NCBI GenBank assembly: GCA_029379385.1
Contig: CM055605.1
Span: forward strand, 16,961,001 to 17,025,000
From: Quillaja saponaria
Taxonomy: Eukaryota > Streptophyta > Magnoliopsida > Fabales > Quillajaceae
Direction of reading: 5' to 3'
Length of the DNA stretch: 64,000 nucleotides
A model generated the notes under the pieces. The model had not been told where the DNA came from, did not search any database, and saw only the letters and a list, made by a program, of their open reading frames with translations. Position 1 is the stretch's first letter. Each line of letters begins with the position of its first letter. This document shows positions 33,016 through 46,920 of this stretch, piece by piece. Made by a program: the position numbers and the translations under genes.

Positions 33016-36000
33016 TGTTATAACCCTCATAACCTGATAAAGTAAAATACATTTGTTATAATGTAAATTATATTATAAATCGATATCTTAGTGTAATCTT
33101 AGTATATGTTTTAAAAATATTGTGTATTTGTTATCATAAAATAAATAATATTGTGACCAAGTAAATTCAAATAAGTGAGTAATTAATTTATAGGTATTAA
33201 TATATGAAGATTTAATCTCCATCACAATCAAATTAAATAAGTAACAATGTAATTGAACATGATGTAACTTGATACTAAAACAGGAAATTTGAACAATTTG
33301 GTGTAACTCTTGATCGTAAAAAATAAATGCAAGTATTTGACGTAAATACATATTATAATTATATATATAGATACAATTATATATGTGTACAATTAAATTA
33401 AGATTTGATTTACTTGGAACTTGATTTTATTTGGTGTAAAGTTTTAAGTAAAATACATGTATAAACCAAGTAAATTAGGGGAGGAAAAAAATATTTTAAT
33501 GTGTATATATACTTCAAGATTTAATTTCCACCATAAGTTAAAATGTTGACCTTGATCTTTTTTAATTAAAAAGATGAAATAAATAAATAAATAAATAAGA
33601 ACTTTGTCTTCCTTTACTCTTTTATTTTCCGTTTTTTCCATTTTGGTGGTTAAGATTTCTTTTTCTTTCACTCCACCGACTTTTTCTACTTCTATTTCTG
33701 TTGCTTCTTGAGTCTTCTAGTATTTTACTCTGTTTTCTTTATCCTTCCTCCCTTTTCTTTTCTAACCAGAAGCCTAGCATGTTGTGGACAACAAGTTTAT
33801 GAAATTGGGGAGTTCCCTCCTTTCCTTTTCTTTGACATAACAGTTCTATTGATAAGGCTTTGGGATTGAAATTGACACTTGAAACTGATTAGGAGCAGCT
33901 TACGGCTGCCGTTTCATCCTTCTTTGGTTCTAACTCCCTTGTTGAATTTTTCCCTTGTTGGTGTGGGGGTTAAGCTAAAGGAGGGGACGGTAGAGGGGTG
34001 AGTTGCCTGTTTGGTGTTAGTGGCAGTAAGCCACAAATTCTGGTGGTGTGATCATCTACAGGCTGGTTTCAGTCAAAGAAAAGAAGGTAGGTTAGTGAAT
34101 TACTTTGGTTTGTTATTATGGTGTAAAAGCAACTCGTTTGGAGGTTCAATTGTGAGGCATGTTGTATCCTCCTTTGTGTGGCGGTCCAGCAAAGAAAAAA
34201 AAGGGGTAGCAACTCTGTTTTACACAAACTGAGTTCTTCAGCTCTTTTCCTTACAACATCAACCTCCTTAGTTTCCTTCTCCAGCCGTGGGATGCTTCTT
34301 GTTTGTGTTGACAGCCATCATTGAAGGTGGTAGCAGCTCCAGCCGTTGGCAGCAAGAACTTCATTGAGGGCAGCCACAACTCCACCAATGGCCACCCCAA
34401 TCTTCTAGGCTAGCTGTGGTCTTGAGATATTGTTTGCAAAATTTCGTAGCTTGGTTCCAAATATGTTGTGAGTTATAGCTATTAGACTCCGGCTAGGTTA
34501 GGCAGGATTCGTGGTGTCCTATTTTTGGTTCATGTAAGAAATTGAGTGGGTTTATGACAGATTCTAGGAAAAGTTTCTAAATAATAAAGATAGATATACT
34601 TGTCTTTTAATAAACCCAATAAACGGAATCAGATTTCGTTTTTCCTAGAGAAAGTTATATTCAATTAACTAAGGTAAGGTCAAAGCTGTCAAAAATCCTG
34701 CGTGCTACAGAATTTGATGCAACTTCAAACAATAAACTGTATTGATATAAAAATCTAAAAATTACAAATGATATACCATTATAAAGCTACATGTGTCTAG
34801 TATTTTATAAACTTTACGAAACTGGATTCGGAGTTTCCTAGAGAAAAATATGATTGTTAAAGTGGACACTAGTCCAAACCCCAAGTTTGGACAGTTTCAA
34901 CGTCTCTAATTCATTAAGTGCTTTTATTTGTATTTTTCTAATGATTTCTTCTACTCTATGCATTGTCAAGACATTTAAAATGTCCCTTCATTATTAACCC
35001 TATTACACAAAGTCCAATTTATGTTAAATGACATGTAATAGTTTAATGAAAAATTTACATAAATAAACCTATATAAATTAAGATATAAGCTTAGTAACTA
35101 AAAGATTATATTATAACGTTTATAAACTAAATATTATTTCGGTATATGAATTTCAGTTTCGAATGCTAATGTGGACCTGATGAGATGCGTGGATGCAAGT
35201 ATGAGTGACGAATGGAATCAGTTACGGGTGAGTGGTTAATTGCTGCCTTTAGGGGCTAGATTAATATATGTGATTATATGTTTATTTGATTATGAGTGAT
35301 ATATGGAAAGTAAGCAAGTAAAGTATTTTAGTAAATTATTTGAATTATGTTTGTTTGATATTGGTTGTTTTGTTTGACATTGGCTATGATTGATAAGGGC
35401 AATTTGTGAACATTTTCTGGAAAATGATTTTCATTTCTGAAATTAAAAGTTCAGGTGCACTTAGGATACCCTGATTTAAAATCTTGAGAAATCTTGATTC
35501 TGATAAATATTTTTTTAAAAATTGAGTGCTCAGCCCCGGTGGGATGGATTATGTACGGAGATTAATTTGGTGTGCAGGCCCCTAAATGCCCATGGTGTGA
35601 TAATGTTGTGCGGGGCTAGGTCACTTGTTGGCCATTTGGTTGCTTTGTTTGATATTATTTATCTGATTGATTTGTGATAGTGTGGATCATGTAAATTATG
35701 ATTTTATGATGATTACAATGTATACGTGTAATGTGAGTTATGATATGAGCAATGTTACATGAGATTAATATATATGTTATACGTTTGTGCTGAGTGATGC
35801 TAGTACCCTTTGGGTACGATTTTTCACTCACGGAGTCCGTAGGACTCATCCCTTTCGTGGATAATATTTTTTTCAGGAGTCCCATTTATGGGGTCGCCGA
35901 GTTTGTGACCTGCCGACAAATTACGGCAAGGTATTTTCCAGGATCTCAAACTTGAAGTTAATGATGAAAGTTTGCAGTCACACTAGAGTGGTGGAATGTC

Positions 36001-36260
36001 AAAGTTTGCATAATGTAATAGGCTAGATATTTGCCCTCGTGTTATCATGTGACAGTAGAAACACTGATGTTATATTTTGTGGCATGTTAAATAAATTTTC
36101 AGTAAGTGATTAGTTATTTCAGAAAAACAAACTTTTATAGTATACCTTTATTCTTTAGTTGGGTCAAGAGTCATGATCGTTATTTTGTTTTGGATTCAGG
36201 GTTACGGAGGTTTGGTTATCCAAAACTCTGGCCAATCATGCCCTCATTAGGGGTGTGACA
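33016..36260 (+). mobile_element. Solo LTR-like unit B (long-LTR family)
   Basis: 3245-bp unit, start TGTTATAACCC and end GGGGTGTGACA, flanked by the perfect 5-bp duplication GTATT (33011-33015 and 36261-36265). It is shorter than A and C because much of the block found at 11650-12640 in A is missing. It shares ATGCTAGTACCCTTTGGGTA (about 35797) and GTGCTCAGCCCCGGTGGGAT (about 35525) with the other copies. An (AAAT)n run lies near 33575-33597. Confidence 0.82.
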
Positions 36261-36265
36261 GTATT

Positions 36266-37901
36266 ATTACGTGAGAAAAATATATTAATATAATTATTTA
36301 AAAGAAAAAGAAATATCTTCTCATTCACGGATGTTATTTAATTAAAAAATAAATAAATATTGGAGAGATACTCCGATTCACAAGAGTACAATTTTTTTTT
36401 TCCTTCATATTTTAGGCTTCAAGCCAAGGAAAGAATATATATTTTTTGATGAGAAAAAATAACTTTCTTAAGAAAGAAATTCCTTGTGAATAATAATACT
36501 AGCACAGTGACAGATTCTATATGCATAGTGTTCCTTACAATATGTAGTGACAGATTCTATATGCATAGTGTTCCTTACAATATATAGCATATATTATGAG
36601 TGGATGCTTCTATTAATTAATTTGGCAATTAAGGTGGCACGCACACTAAACTCCACTTCCCTTCCTACCTCACCCATCATCGGCCAATAAGTATAACACA
36701 TTGCATTCTAAATACTCCCTTGTCAACATTGCTGATTCAGCCTCTTTTACCCGTGTCAAAAAATAAAACATCCTAAGTGTCTGCCATAGAAACCTAACCC
36801 TACCTCATCACCATCACCACATCTATAAAAAACATGCATGGAAAATGGTAAAATAAAATCACGACATCTAATCAAATAACAGTTATAATTCACTCAGTTT
36901 ACTTTGATCTTTCTTATAGTTTTAGCAAAAAAATCAATATTCTCTATACATAATTGAATTTGAAATTAATTAGTTAGTGCTTGTTTACATGACTTACAAT
37001 TTTGAAAGATTAATTAAATTGCATTTAAAAGTGTATATCTAAAATAATTTAAAATTAATATATTTAGAAGAGAAAATGAGAAAGAACCGTTTATGTTGGT
37101 TTTGGATATGTACAACATAAGTCAGTAGATGTCATAGTTAGAAAAGATAACTTGGTGCAAGTGATTGGTAATTAGACGGGATAGAGGAAGACTGAAACTT
37201 ATATGTAACAATTAGTGAGAATAATATGGTATTACTGAAAATACATAATATCTTGGATCGATGAAAATGTCCAAAAAAAAATTTTTACAGATGATTTCAA
37301 TTAATTTAGGATTTAAGATTTAATTAAGTTGAGTTTCTTTTTAGAATTTATTGATATTTTCAAGTAATTGATTTCTCATTTTTATAATTTTTTTTTCCTT
37401 TTGGATAATTGTATAATAAATTATTTTCATTTTATAGGATTTATAGGATGTTCGATGGAAAAACACCACAACACTTGGATGAAATTAAACATGATATTCA
37501 AATGATGGAAAGTACATTAAGTCCATATAATTATTTTTGTATATATCAAATATTTCGTTTTCTAAAAAATAAATGGAGTAAAAAATATGGAAGGTCGCTG
37601 ATCACCAAAGAGTCCAAGACGCAAAGTCAATTCCTTGAAATAAACGCATCCTTTTTGGTTTTGGTTCGGAGTGAGGTTTTGTTTTGGACTTTAAAGCAGA
37701 TAAGCACCATTCTCACATTCATTCACTCTCTTATTAGTCTGAAACACACCCAGACCAGTAGACCACCACCCACCCACCACTACAAAAGTACTGACCCCCA
37801 CTTTCTCCCTTTTTCTCTTTCTTTCTCACTTAAAGAACAATTAGAAGCAATACAAATTACACTTTCTCATTCCTTTTTCTGTGTTTTGGGTATTAGATGA
37901 T
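36266..37901. other. Upstream region of the PLATZ gene
   Basis: AT-rich with no coding exon recognised. From about 37690 the composition changes to a C- and CT-rich leader (CACCCACCCACC, TTTCTCCCTTTTTCTC), the likely transcription start and 5'UTR. A 163-codon frame at 37409-37900 runs through this leader and is judged accidental. TACAAAAG at about 37781 could serve as a weak TATA element. Confidence 0.45.
36506..36585 (+). repeat. 40-bp tandem duplication upstream of PLATZ
   Basis: Two copies of a 40-base unit beginning AGTGACAGATTCTATATGCA, at 36506-36545 and 36546-36585, with a single difference in the last bases. Confidence 0.93.
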
Positions 37902-39988
37902 ATGATGATTGATCAAGAACAACCCACCATAAGAGAAATCAAACCCAAAAGCAGAAGAATCATGGTTAGTTATACCCAATTCCCTCTCACATTTTCTGAT
38001 TTATTTATTCCAATTCTCAAACTCACATGGGTATGTTTCAATCTCTTCATTTTTCTTATTTAATTTGTGGGTTTTTGGATTTAAAATTAGGGAGGAGGTG
38101 AGAGATTCAATCAAGCAGCAGAAAATGATGATGATGATGAAGAAAACAAGTGGCCGCCATGGTTGAGGCCTCTTCTCCAAACAAGCTTCTTTGTTCACTG
38201 CAAAGTCCACGCAGATTCCCACAAGTGTGAATGCAATATGTTTTGTTTGGATTGTATGAATGGAGCCCTTTGCTCTGCTTGTCTTGCTTCTCACAGAGAC
38301 CATAGGGCGATACAGGTAACTTTACTGTATAATTCCATTGATCTTCAATTTATTCTTGGTTTTAATTTTAATTTATATTTTTGGGATATTTTTCATTGTA
38401 AAGCCCTTCTCAAAATACAACAACCTTCTTGTTTGTATTGAATTTTTCTTACTGCATTGTAAAGAGGAATAAGGATCCAAATCTCCATACTTTGTGATGG
38501 AGTATCTTTTATTGGTTTTTATGTCAATGACCAGTGCCAGTCCATCCTGGAGTTAAAGATAAACAATTTCTAAGTCAAACTATGGGGGCTGCCTGTTACT
38601 ACGAAGAAATTTCCTCCTTGATTTTTCTAAGAACAGTTTTAGCCATCGAAGGACCATTTTAATATAATTATCCCAAATGTAAATGTCACTATAAATGATT
38701 TGTGTGTTTCATATTTTCTTATTCTTTTTTTAAATAGAGGTTGGTGTATTAATTTCTGATTTTGTTTTTCTCCCTTTCCTGTTTGTGTTAATCTTAAGAT
38801 AAGGAGATCATCCTACCATGATGTGATAAGGGTGTCTGAGATACAGAAATTTCTGGACATAACAGGTGTTCAGACATATATAATAAACAGTGCCAAGATT
38901 GTGTTTCTGAATGAAAGGCCTCAGCCTAGGCCTGGTAAAGGTGTCACTAATACCTGCCAAGTCTGTGACCGCAGCCTCCTTGATTCCTTTAGTTTCTGCT
39001 CTCTTGGTTGCAAGGTACATATATACATTTCATTTTACTCAATTGCTCAAATATTTTATTCTTACTTCTTGGTGCTGTAAATATTTGCTTTTGGATGACT
39101 ATGATTGCCAGAAAACTAACCCATGCCAAAGAATTTCTAAAAATCACAAGCATAAAGTTGGATTTTGAACCATCAATTTCAATCTGTTTGTAGTACTATG
39201 TATAGCACATTATGGTATGTCAAGTAATATCTTGATCATTTTATAACAAAGAAAGTTGGGATAGAAAGAATTCCAACTACCTCCCTACATTGAGTACGTA
39301 TACACATTTTACTCCTTGGATGTCCTAAGACAATAAAATATTTCTAAAAACTTCAAGTATCAATTAGGCTTCGAAATAGATTAGTGCTATCTGCAGTTGT
39401 GGCTTTTCAAGAGCAGCACATCGCACAGGCTGTCCAATGGATGACAATTGAACAGCCATGACTGCAATTGTAAATCCCCTTTAAAATACATGTTTTGCTT
39501 GTATTAATGTATAAATAGTGTACAATGTGGTAAATCCATATCCTGATTATTGTATAGAAACAGAATTGTGAAAGAAAAATTATTCCTACTACCTTGCTAC
39601 ATTGAATGTACAACTCTCTCAATATTGATTACTGTGTACTTGAACAAATTTACGGCATTCATTTTGTTTGTTTTTCTTTTTCTAAATGAAAAAGGATTAT
39701 GGATGTTGGCCAACAAGTTTCAATTAACCTTTTATGATTCACAAAATTTTATTGCAGATAGTTGGAACATCAAAAAGGTTCAGGAAAAAGAAAATGTTAG
39801 GAGAGACAGATGGTTCTGATGGCGAAGAGTCAAGGAGTAGCATCAGCAATGGAATTGGAAAAGGCAAAATTCAGAGCTTTACACCATCAACACCACCACC
39901 AACAGCGATGAATTACCGGACTGCCAAGAGGAGGAAGGGAGTCCCTCATAGAGCTCCACTGGGAGGAGGGCTTAACATAGAATTCTAA
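37902..39988 (+). CDS. PLATZ zinc-binding transcription regulator
   Basis: Plant AT-rich sequence- and zinc-binding (PLATZ) family: nuclear proteins reported to bind A/T-rich DNA or act with RNA polymerase III, usually as repressors or growth regulators. Exons are 37902-37964, 38091-38315, 38799-39014 and 39758-39988, with GT...AG junctions all in phase 0, giving 244 aa. The start is ATG 37902: an earlier ATG (37896) runs at once into TGA, and this one opens onto [14 protein letters not shown]. Signature parts are WPPWLRPLL (residues about 43-51); HCKVH with the following C-x-C, C-x2-C, C-x2-C and H-x2-H ligands (about 57-92); [20 protein letters not shown]; and a second cysteine cluster, CQVCD then FCSLGCK (about 148-168). 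The C-terminal 76 residues are basic, Ser/Pro-rich and probably disordered. No lesion seen. Confidence 0.94.
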
Positions 39989-40330
39989 ATGAATATTTAT
40001 AGCAAGAAAAAAGGAAACACAATAGTCACTGTGACTACCTGTAAGTGCAAATATCAGCAATGTGTATGATATATATTTCACCAAGTTACAACACCTGAGC
40101 CCTGTCCCTTGAGGCCGGTGTTGGAGACCACTACTCTATGTTGTATAGTAGAAAAGGGACAATTTCCAATAGGATATGAAACTTTAAAGGAAACTATTAT
40201 ATAGATTGAGATGGAGGTACTAGATAACTATTTATGAATAGCATTATGTAAAGGTATTTTGATGATAATTGTACATATTTGTTGGCTTGTAATTATTCTA
40301 TAAATGAATTAAAGAATAAAATGCTTCAAG
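39989..40330 (+). other. Probable 3'UTR of PLATZ
   Basis: Non-coding, with an AATAAA signal at about 40315 as a candidate polyadenylation signal. Confidence 0.45.
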
Positions 40331-43300
40331 GGTCTATGTGATACCTTTTGTTTATTTTGGCATCTTTGTGCTTTGCTATTTGGTTGTTGAGTGGTTGTTA
40401 CAGTAAATTACAACCTATTTGTTTTGGGCGGCTGACATGGTCTGATTCTGATTTGGGTGGGAGAATGGATGGAGTAGTTATTAAGATAAGTCCGAGTAAA
40501 GCTGTAAAGCGGAACTGATTGAAACAATTCAAAACTGAAGGGGTAAATTTATAAATAGGTCATAGTTGGAGCGATGTTTGCAAATTTAGTATATAAAACA
40601 ACACAACTTAGCAGCTGCTTGCGTAATATGAGGCGAATAGGTCCCAAGGTTTAGGCCTAGTAGTCAAAATTTGCACAATTCTTTGACTTGTTGGATCTTT
40701 TTAGAATTGCGGGAAGTAATATATTTTTTTTTTTGGTTTTTTATAACTTTTTCAGTTCAGGCATAAATGTAATATTTTCAACTAAATTGAAAAAAAAAAT
40801 TAATTAATATGTATATAAATTAGTCTGGACATTATGGACTTGTTTGACATATCATTTTAGGTTGTATAATATGAGTATAGGATGTATTAAATTGTATAAC
40901 TATTATGTTATTATATTGTTATTATATTATTTCAGTTTTTACTGTTTAATTTTATTTTGTTAAGCATAATATAAAAAGAATTAATATTACAAGTTTATAT
41001 TATCTAGTTATTGTCAAATATGTTGTATATAAAAAGTTAACTAGATAGTCTTATCTTACCATATTATTCTTATACTATGCGTCAAATGAGCACTAACTAT
41101 TAATCCAAAAAACTCTACCATTTGTGCTAACAACATAATAACTTCTTTTTTTTCCTTAGTTTATATCTTTCACATAATATTTTTTACTCCATTTATTTTT
41201 TTCTATACCTAAATTCTCTTTTAAACTTTTGAAACCAAATTGTTTTCTCACCATATTTATTCACATTGCTTTTTATCTTATAGCTTTCTTTATGTTGATT
41301 CCAATATTTTCACATCTTTGTACTGAAATATTTATATTCACATAGGTTTTGATCTTAAAGATTTCTTTATGTTGATTCCGAATATTTTCTCATTTTTGTA
41401 CTGAATATAGTCAAATTATTTTAAACTTCTTTTTTTCATCTTCTAAATAATATAAACTATTCTTAAATTAACTAAATATTAAGCTTCTTATCTATCTTTT
41501 CATCTATTATCACAAAATCACAACATTCTCATCTCAACTGTACTCGTGTTCACAATATGATATTTCTTCACAATCTAACACTATGTTCCATAATACATAG
41601 TAAGACATATGATATATAGTTCTACAAAATTTAGCTGTTAACTTTAACGATGATATTCTATGATCACGCAAAACTCCCAAATCATTTCTATATTTTAGTC
41701 AATCTGTTCTAATTTAATGTAAAGGATCATCTTTTTCTCTAATGTGTTGACTTATTGATCCATAATACTTAAAATTCTCACTAGTTGGAATCTGTTGACC
41801 CTTGATGCTAACTAGGAAATCATTTTCATTCTACCATTTGGTTTCAAACACTCCATATACTTAGTTTACTTCTTAGCCTAGCCTACTTAGTTTGCTTCTT
41901 ACCCTAGCCTACTTATGAAAAGTATACGATCAAGTGACTTCATTCTATACATGTTTAGTAAGTTGATAGAAAGTTTGTAGTATTTATTATGGTAATTGAT
42001 TATGATTTTAGTACTAATTAATTCATAAATTACTACTTTTAGAAATTTTCAATTTCTAAAAATCATATTTGTGTTTTTTTAATGGATGCCTAATTGTTAA
42101 GTTGTAATAAATATGATATGTAGAAATAAAAACTTTTCAAAAGTAGCAATGTAGTAAATAATATTGAAATCATGATAACTATCGTAACAAATATTACAAA
42201 CTTTCTATTTAAAAAAACTTAACAAGTGCATTTAGGATATCCTTAAAAAATTCATCATACTTATTATAACTTAACAAGTACCCTTAGAATATTAGCTAGA
42301 AAAACTTAATAAAAAAAGAAAGAAAAAAAAAGAAAGACTTAATGCATATCCTTAGTGTATTCATTGGTTCTCAAATTAGTCACTAATGTTTCAAATATTT
42401 TTAACAAGATTAGTTTACTTAATAAGGGCTCATTTCTTTTCCAAAGCCTAGACCACCTCGTTGACCACCTTATTGTATGCTTTCTCGAAGTCGCTTCGAG
42501 GGGATGTCCCAACTAATATTGCTTATTTATCATTGTATGCTCGAAATCCAATGCACCGCGTCTTTGTATAGGAGATGCCATAAATCTTAAATCTATAAAT
42601 ATGAGTATTGAAAAGGTTTTATGTTGACTATCAATTTTCCAGTTCGATTAAAACCACATCATTCTCGCTATACTAAAAAATTTTATAAAAATTTGTTTTT
42701 TACCGCCTTTCTCCAAGAGATTTAGATTGGCACATATGTTTTATTACCAAGAACAATTTCTTAAAATTCACAGTCATATTTCCTAATGTAAAAAAAAATT
42801 GAATTTGAAGAGAGAATAGAGAAAATTAATAAATTTTTTGAATATAACTCCTCAATTAAGGTGATTTAGGAAAACTTTGGATTTGAAGGGAGAATAGAGA
42901 AAATTAATTAGAGAGATTTAGAGGAAAAGGATTGAGAGCCTAAACTATATATTCTACACTAAATTAGGAAAAATACTAATTTTCAATATCAATTGATACA
43001 AAAAAGTATATAACATATGCCTATATATAGGCACCACTAGAAACTCTAAAAAAATGTTAATATAAATTAAACTCTAATAAAAATAAAAATAAAATTCTAA
43101 TTATAATTATTTATTCCAATCCTAAATAATACTATTAATGTTTATCACCAACTATAAATTTTAGATAAATGCAACAATATCCCAATACAAAAGATAAATC
43201 TCCAAGTAAATCCTAATTCATGAATCTCATGTTCCTCGTCAATCTCCTCTTAAAAAATTTGTTCTCTAGTTCTGAAATGAGAGAGAATGAAAATCTCAGA

Positions 43301-43381
43301 AATAACTGCAACAAAGTCTTGAACATTATTAGCATAAAACTGACATGAGAGCTCTATTTGTAATCTCAAACACTTGAAACT
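40331..43381. other. AT-rich intergenic region, no gene seen
   Basis: Contains imperfect direct repeats: a unit with TTTCTTTATGTTGATTCC at about 41287 and 41367, a TAGCCTAGCCTACTTAGTTT-like pair at about 41873-41913, and a GAGAGAATAGAGAAAATTAA pair at about 42810 and 42890. No coding or RNA gene recognised. Confidence 0.5.
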
Positions 43382-45834
43382 TTATCGGAATGACAAAATT
43401 GATGTTTTCAATAACGAGAACTGAAACCTCTTGTTCAACTTGAATATCTTATCATCTTGTGCTTCTGGATCTAGCAAGTCAATTTCAACTGCTTCACCCA
43501 CTTTGTCAAGTTGAAGCACCTTCAATAGCTTGATCATGTATTGGTTATGCAATTGGAAATTCATCAAAAACTTCAAGTTGATTATGTTGGTCTTCATCAA
43601 GACATCAACAAATACAATTGACTCCTCCTGAACTTCTACAATTTCATTGTTCGAACTTTCAATCTCTGGTTCTGGATGAGTGGGTTTCTGCATTACCTAC
43701 AAAACACTTACATTACTTCTTGGGATTAAGGCTCAGGCCTTACAGTAGTTGACTCATATTTTGGTTTTGATTAGTGGGTAGTGGGTTTAGGTAGACCGAA
43801 AGTTTAATCATAGAATCTAATTCTCTTTGCAACTCATCAATTCGGCGTTTAGCATATTCATTAATTTGGTATCAGACTTTCTAAGTTGAAAATACACTGG
43901 AAAGCGAAGAGACTCAATGTAAATGGACTTTTTGAGTGTATATCAGTTGGTTAAACTAAATTATTAGTTAAGCATCAATAAGGCCAACTAAAATATAACC
44001 ATGCCCCCAATCTTCAAAGTAAGGGATAAAAGTTGAACCAGTGAAAGCAACATGTATAAGGATAAGACCAATAAAAATATATAGGATCTACAAAGACACA
44101 CAGCAGAATATCTTGATATGATAAGGGTAACTCAATATAAACTGGGCCCTAGACGTGTAGATTGGAAAGAGTATCAGGACACTTCTATGAATTTCAATGA
44201 TTCTAGATTAAGTTCCATCACTGAAATGAATGCCAAGAAATTTAGGCTAAAATATGAACAATTGGCTAAAAGACCATCAATGTGTCCTATAATAAAATAT
44301 TTGGATTATAATAAATAGGTACAAGTTGACAATACATTGTTCCATGGCTTCTTTTTTCTCTTCTTTTTGTTGTTGTTTAAATCATCAAATGGAAAAAACT
44401 AAAACAGCTGCCAACAAAATATTGATTAGATTCATGCACCCAATTATGTCAATCACATCAGAATCTTCAATTACAAATTTGCTCTACCAGAGTTTTCTAT
44501 AAAATGACTCACCCACACTCTGGAAAAGAGAAAAATACAATCAAGACATCAAAAAAGTTTATGATATTCTTTACTTTCTCACACACTCCAGAGACTTGAG
44601 AAAACAAAACTTTATCCGAATCAAGCATTTTAGCCGTCGAAGTAATATTGAATCAGAATATTTTGTTCTTTACTTATAAAAGAAGGCAACAACAATTGTA
44701 CTAATTAATTATTTACAAATTTGTGTAAATCACTATTTTGTTCAAAAAAATTTATCACGCAAGTTTATGTTCATAATACCATCAAATATTGTCATTGGTC
44801 CAATATACTTCTCCCGAGCAGCTATCTGTCCATCACAATCTTGATGCTTTTTAATTAACTTCCCACAACTTTGTGACACGTGTCCAATATTGAGCATTTG
44901 GTACTTCTTCTCAGCCATCAATATATTATGCATCAAAATCCATCTTTGCGCAGTACTTTATTGAAAATTTAAAAAACAAAGAAAAAAATGGCATAATAGG
45001 GAATAGGGAATAGGGAATAGGGAATAGGAATATGATGTTGATAAGGTTTTTTTTTTTTTTTTTTTCATTCATGCCATTATATTAGTCAATTATTTGTGCA
45101 GTGGTGGGTTGTTGATAATGGTGATGGCCAAAGAATATGGAATTGGGAGGCTAACTTCAAACTACTGCACATATTATCTTGCTAAGTTAGGCCATTATAT
45201 TAGTCAAGACTTCTAGATTTTATGATATTTTAAAGTTAAAAATGTAGAAGAAAATATTCCACATAAATATTTTCTAAGGAAACTCAATCAAACTTGATTT
45301 AATCAATTTCATTTACCAAATTAAATTAGTAGTGTTGGGAACTAGGAATCTATTTGAAATATAAAAATAATCTTGTAATCACTTTGAAGTACCATAGTGA
45401 ATAAAATAATTTTTTGTTCATCAAAATTAGTTAAACAAATTCTTAAGCTGTACATTTTATTAATAAACTATCATCAGTTTTGCAATGTCTCATGAATTAA
45501 AAAATTAGATACAAAATTCATTATCTAAGTTATAATCTTTTATTATCTAAATTAATTATTAATTTTAACGTATAAACATAAAAAAAACTAAATTATTTTT
45601 GTTAGAAGTTTGTTTTAGGTCTTCTCTTTCTCCCTTTGTTGCTAAGTGTCTCATACACCCATGAAACTCTGTAACAATCTTAATCATATAAATAAGCAAC
45701 CATTATTTAAAGTTAAAGAATAAAAAGTTGTTTGATTCATATCAATTGTATCTTCAACTCAACCTCTCTCTTTGAGCATCTAACACAAGTACAGAATAGT
45801 ACAAAATAAATTGCACAATTGACATAAAATTCTT
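43382..45834. other. Unrecognised region with short frames
   Basis: Three open frames without recognisable domains lie here: 43693-43382 (- strand, 103 codons, acidic N-terminal part), 44118-44318 (+, 66 codons) and 44936-44742 (-, 64 codons). None has flanking splice signals or a known motif. The 103-codon frame could be a relic of a repeat protein; I cannot support a gene call. Confidence 0.3.
44994..45029. repeat. GAATAGG heptamer tandem repeat
   Basis: About five copies of a 7-base unit (GAATAGG), followed by a T run at about 45047-45064. Confidence 0.9.
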
Positions 45835-46090
45835 AGGTTAAATTACATTTGGGTCCTTAAAATTTTATTTTTTTTTAAATTGATCACTGTATTTTAAAAA
45901 CTTTCAATTGAATCACTATACTTTTATTTTAATTTCAATTAAGTCTCAAGCATACTTATTCAACAAATTTTTTTATGCTTTTATCAAAATTTATGTGAAA
46001 AAACTTTTAAATTAAAGAAAAATTCATGGACCAAATTTCGACAGAATTTTATTATGAAAATAGTAAAGATACAAACTAGTTTGCTCTTGT
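45835..46090. repeat. Repeat of the TTAAATTACATTTGGGTCC type
   Basis: The wording GGTTAAATTACATTTGGGTC followed by alternating T- and A-rich phrases resembles a class of short plant inverted-repeat elements known from many dicots. The ends were not resolved. Confidence 0.3.
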
Positions 46091-46109
46091 CACAACTAAA
46101 GGTATATAA

Positions 46110-46600
46110 GTACATTACTGAAGTGAAATACCCAAAAATAATAGAGAGATCTAATAAAAAAAGTAATTAACAATTTTCACTCACTTACTCATGAATTGAG
46201 TATTTTTTACACTATTCTATCTCTCACACTCTTGCTATTTCACGGAGGAACTCTTTACTTGCTTTCTTTCCTTAAGCACTTTAAGCTTCTATTTGTAAGG
46301 TTGCTTGGTTCAAAACGTCATTGAAAACTCCATGGACATTTAATTAGCCATACATGGTGTATGAAACAATTCCAAACTTGAAGTAACCATTATGCCATAT
46401 TTGAATGGCCTTGGAACCCCACCCACATGGGCAGGACACCAACAGAAAGTGAGCAACGTCTTGAAATTGAGGTTCACAAATTTAGCCATCAAGTTCGCTG
46501 AGCACTTGACCTTCTCCTGTTGATGTACCATTTTTGTGAATGTAAGCACTGTCCTGTCATTAATAAATGGTTGAAGTACGTGGGGAGCATAGGTTAACAA
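46110..46600 (-). mobile_element. Copia LTR relic related to element 2
   Basis: On the + strand, ATACCCAAAAATA...CACTATT(C/T)TATCTCTCACAC matches the inverted 3' LTR of element 2 (about 19877-19965), so an LTR of a related family lies in - orientation. Its outer limit is perhaps near 46367 (TGTTTCATACACC on the - strand). The adjoining 86-codon - strand frame (46600-46340) has no recognisable domain. Confidence 0.45.
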
Positions 46601-46920
46601 GAAAGCGAAAGCGCTGAGTACGTTTATGAGAGTTACACGGATACGTGAAAGGACTTAGCAACAAAGGAAGACTGGAGACATAAAGTAAACTTAGAAGAGA
46701 GGACAATTTACGGTCCGTTTGATTTGTCCGCGAGACTAAAATCATTGTCTAAGATCATCCGAGACCATGGTGCATGTGAGATCTTGCCAATCGCTCTAAC
46801 TTGAGTATCTATTTAGATTATTCAAAAATTATGTTTTGTAACAATGGTCTGAAAACTAAATTTGTGTACAATTTACCAAAAACATATTAATTTATATTGT
46901 TTAAAAATAAATTAATTTAT
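46601..46920. other. Spacer, nothing recognised
   Basis: Contains a slightly GC-richer stretch (46680-46800) beginning GGTCCGTTTGATTTG, a wording common at the ends of small plant inverted-repeat elements, but no partner end was found. Confidence 0.3.

Noticed and set aside
37409..37900. 163-codon open frame just upstream of the PLATZ ATG
   Set aside because: It overlaps the CT-rich leader, has no recognisable domain and stops just before the PLATZ start; it is best explained as chance in the promoter and 5'UTR.
44994..45029. Interstitial telomeric repeat
   Set aside because: The unit is GAATAGG, not the plant telomere TTTAGGG or its complement.
46340..46600. 86-codon - strand frame as a host gene
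   Set aside because: It adjoins a copia-type LTR relic, lacks splice context and has no recognisable domain; treated as retroelement-derived.
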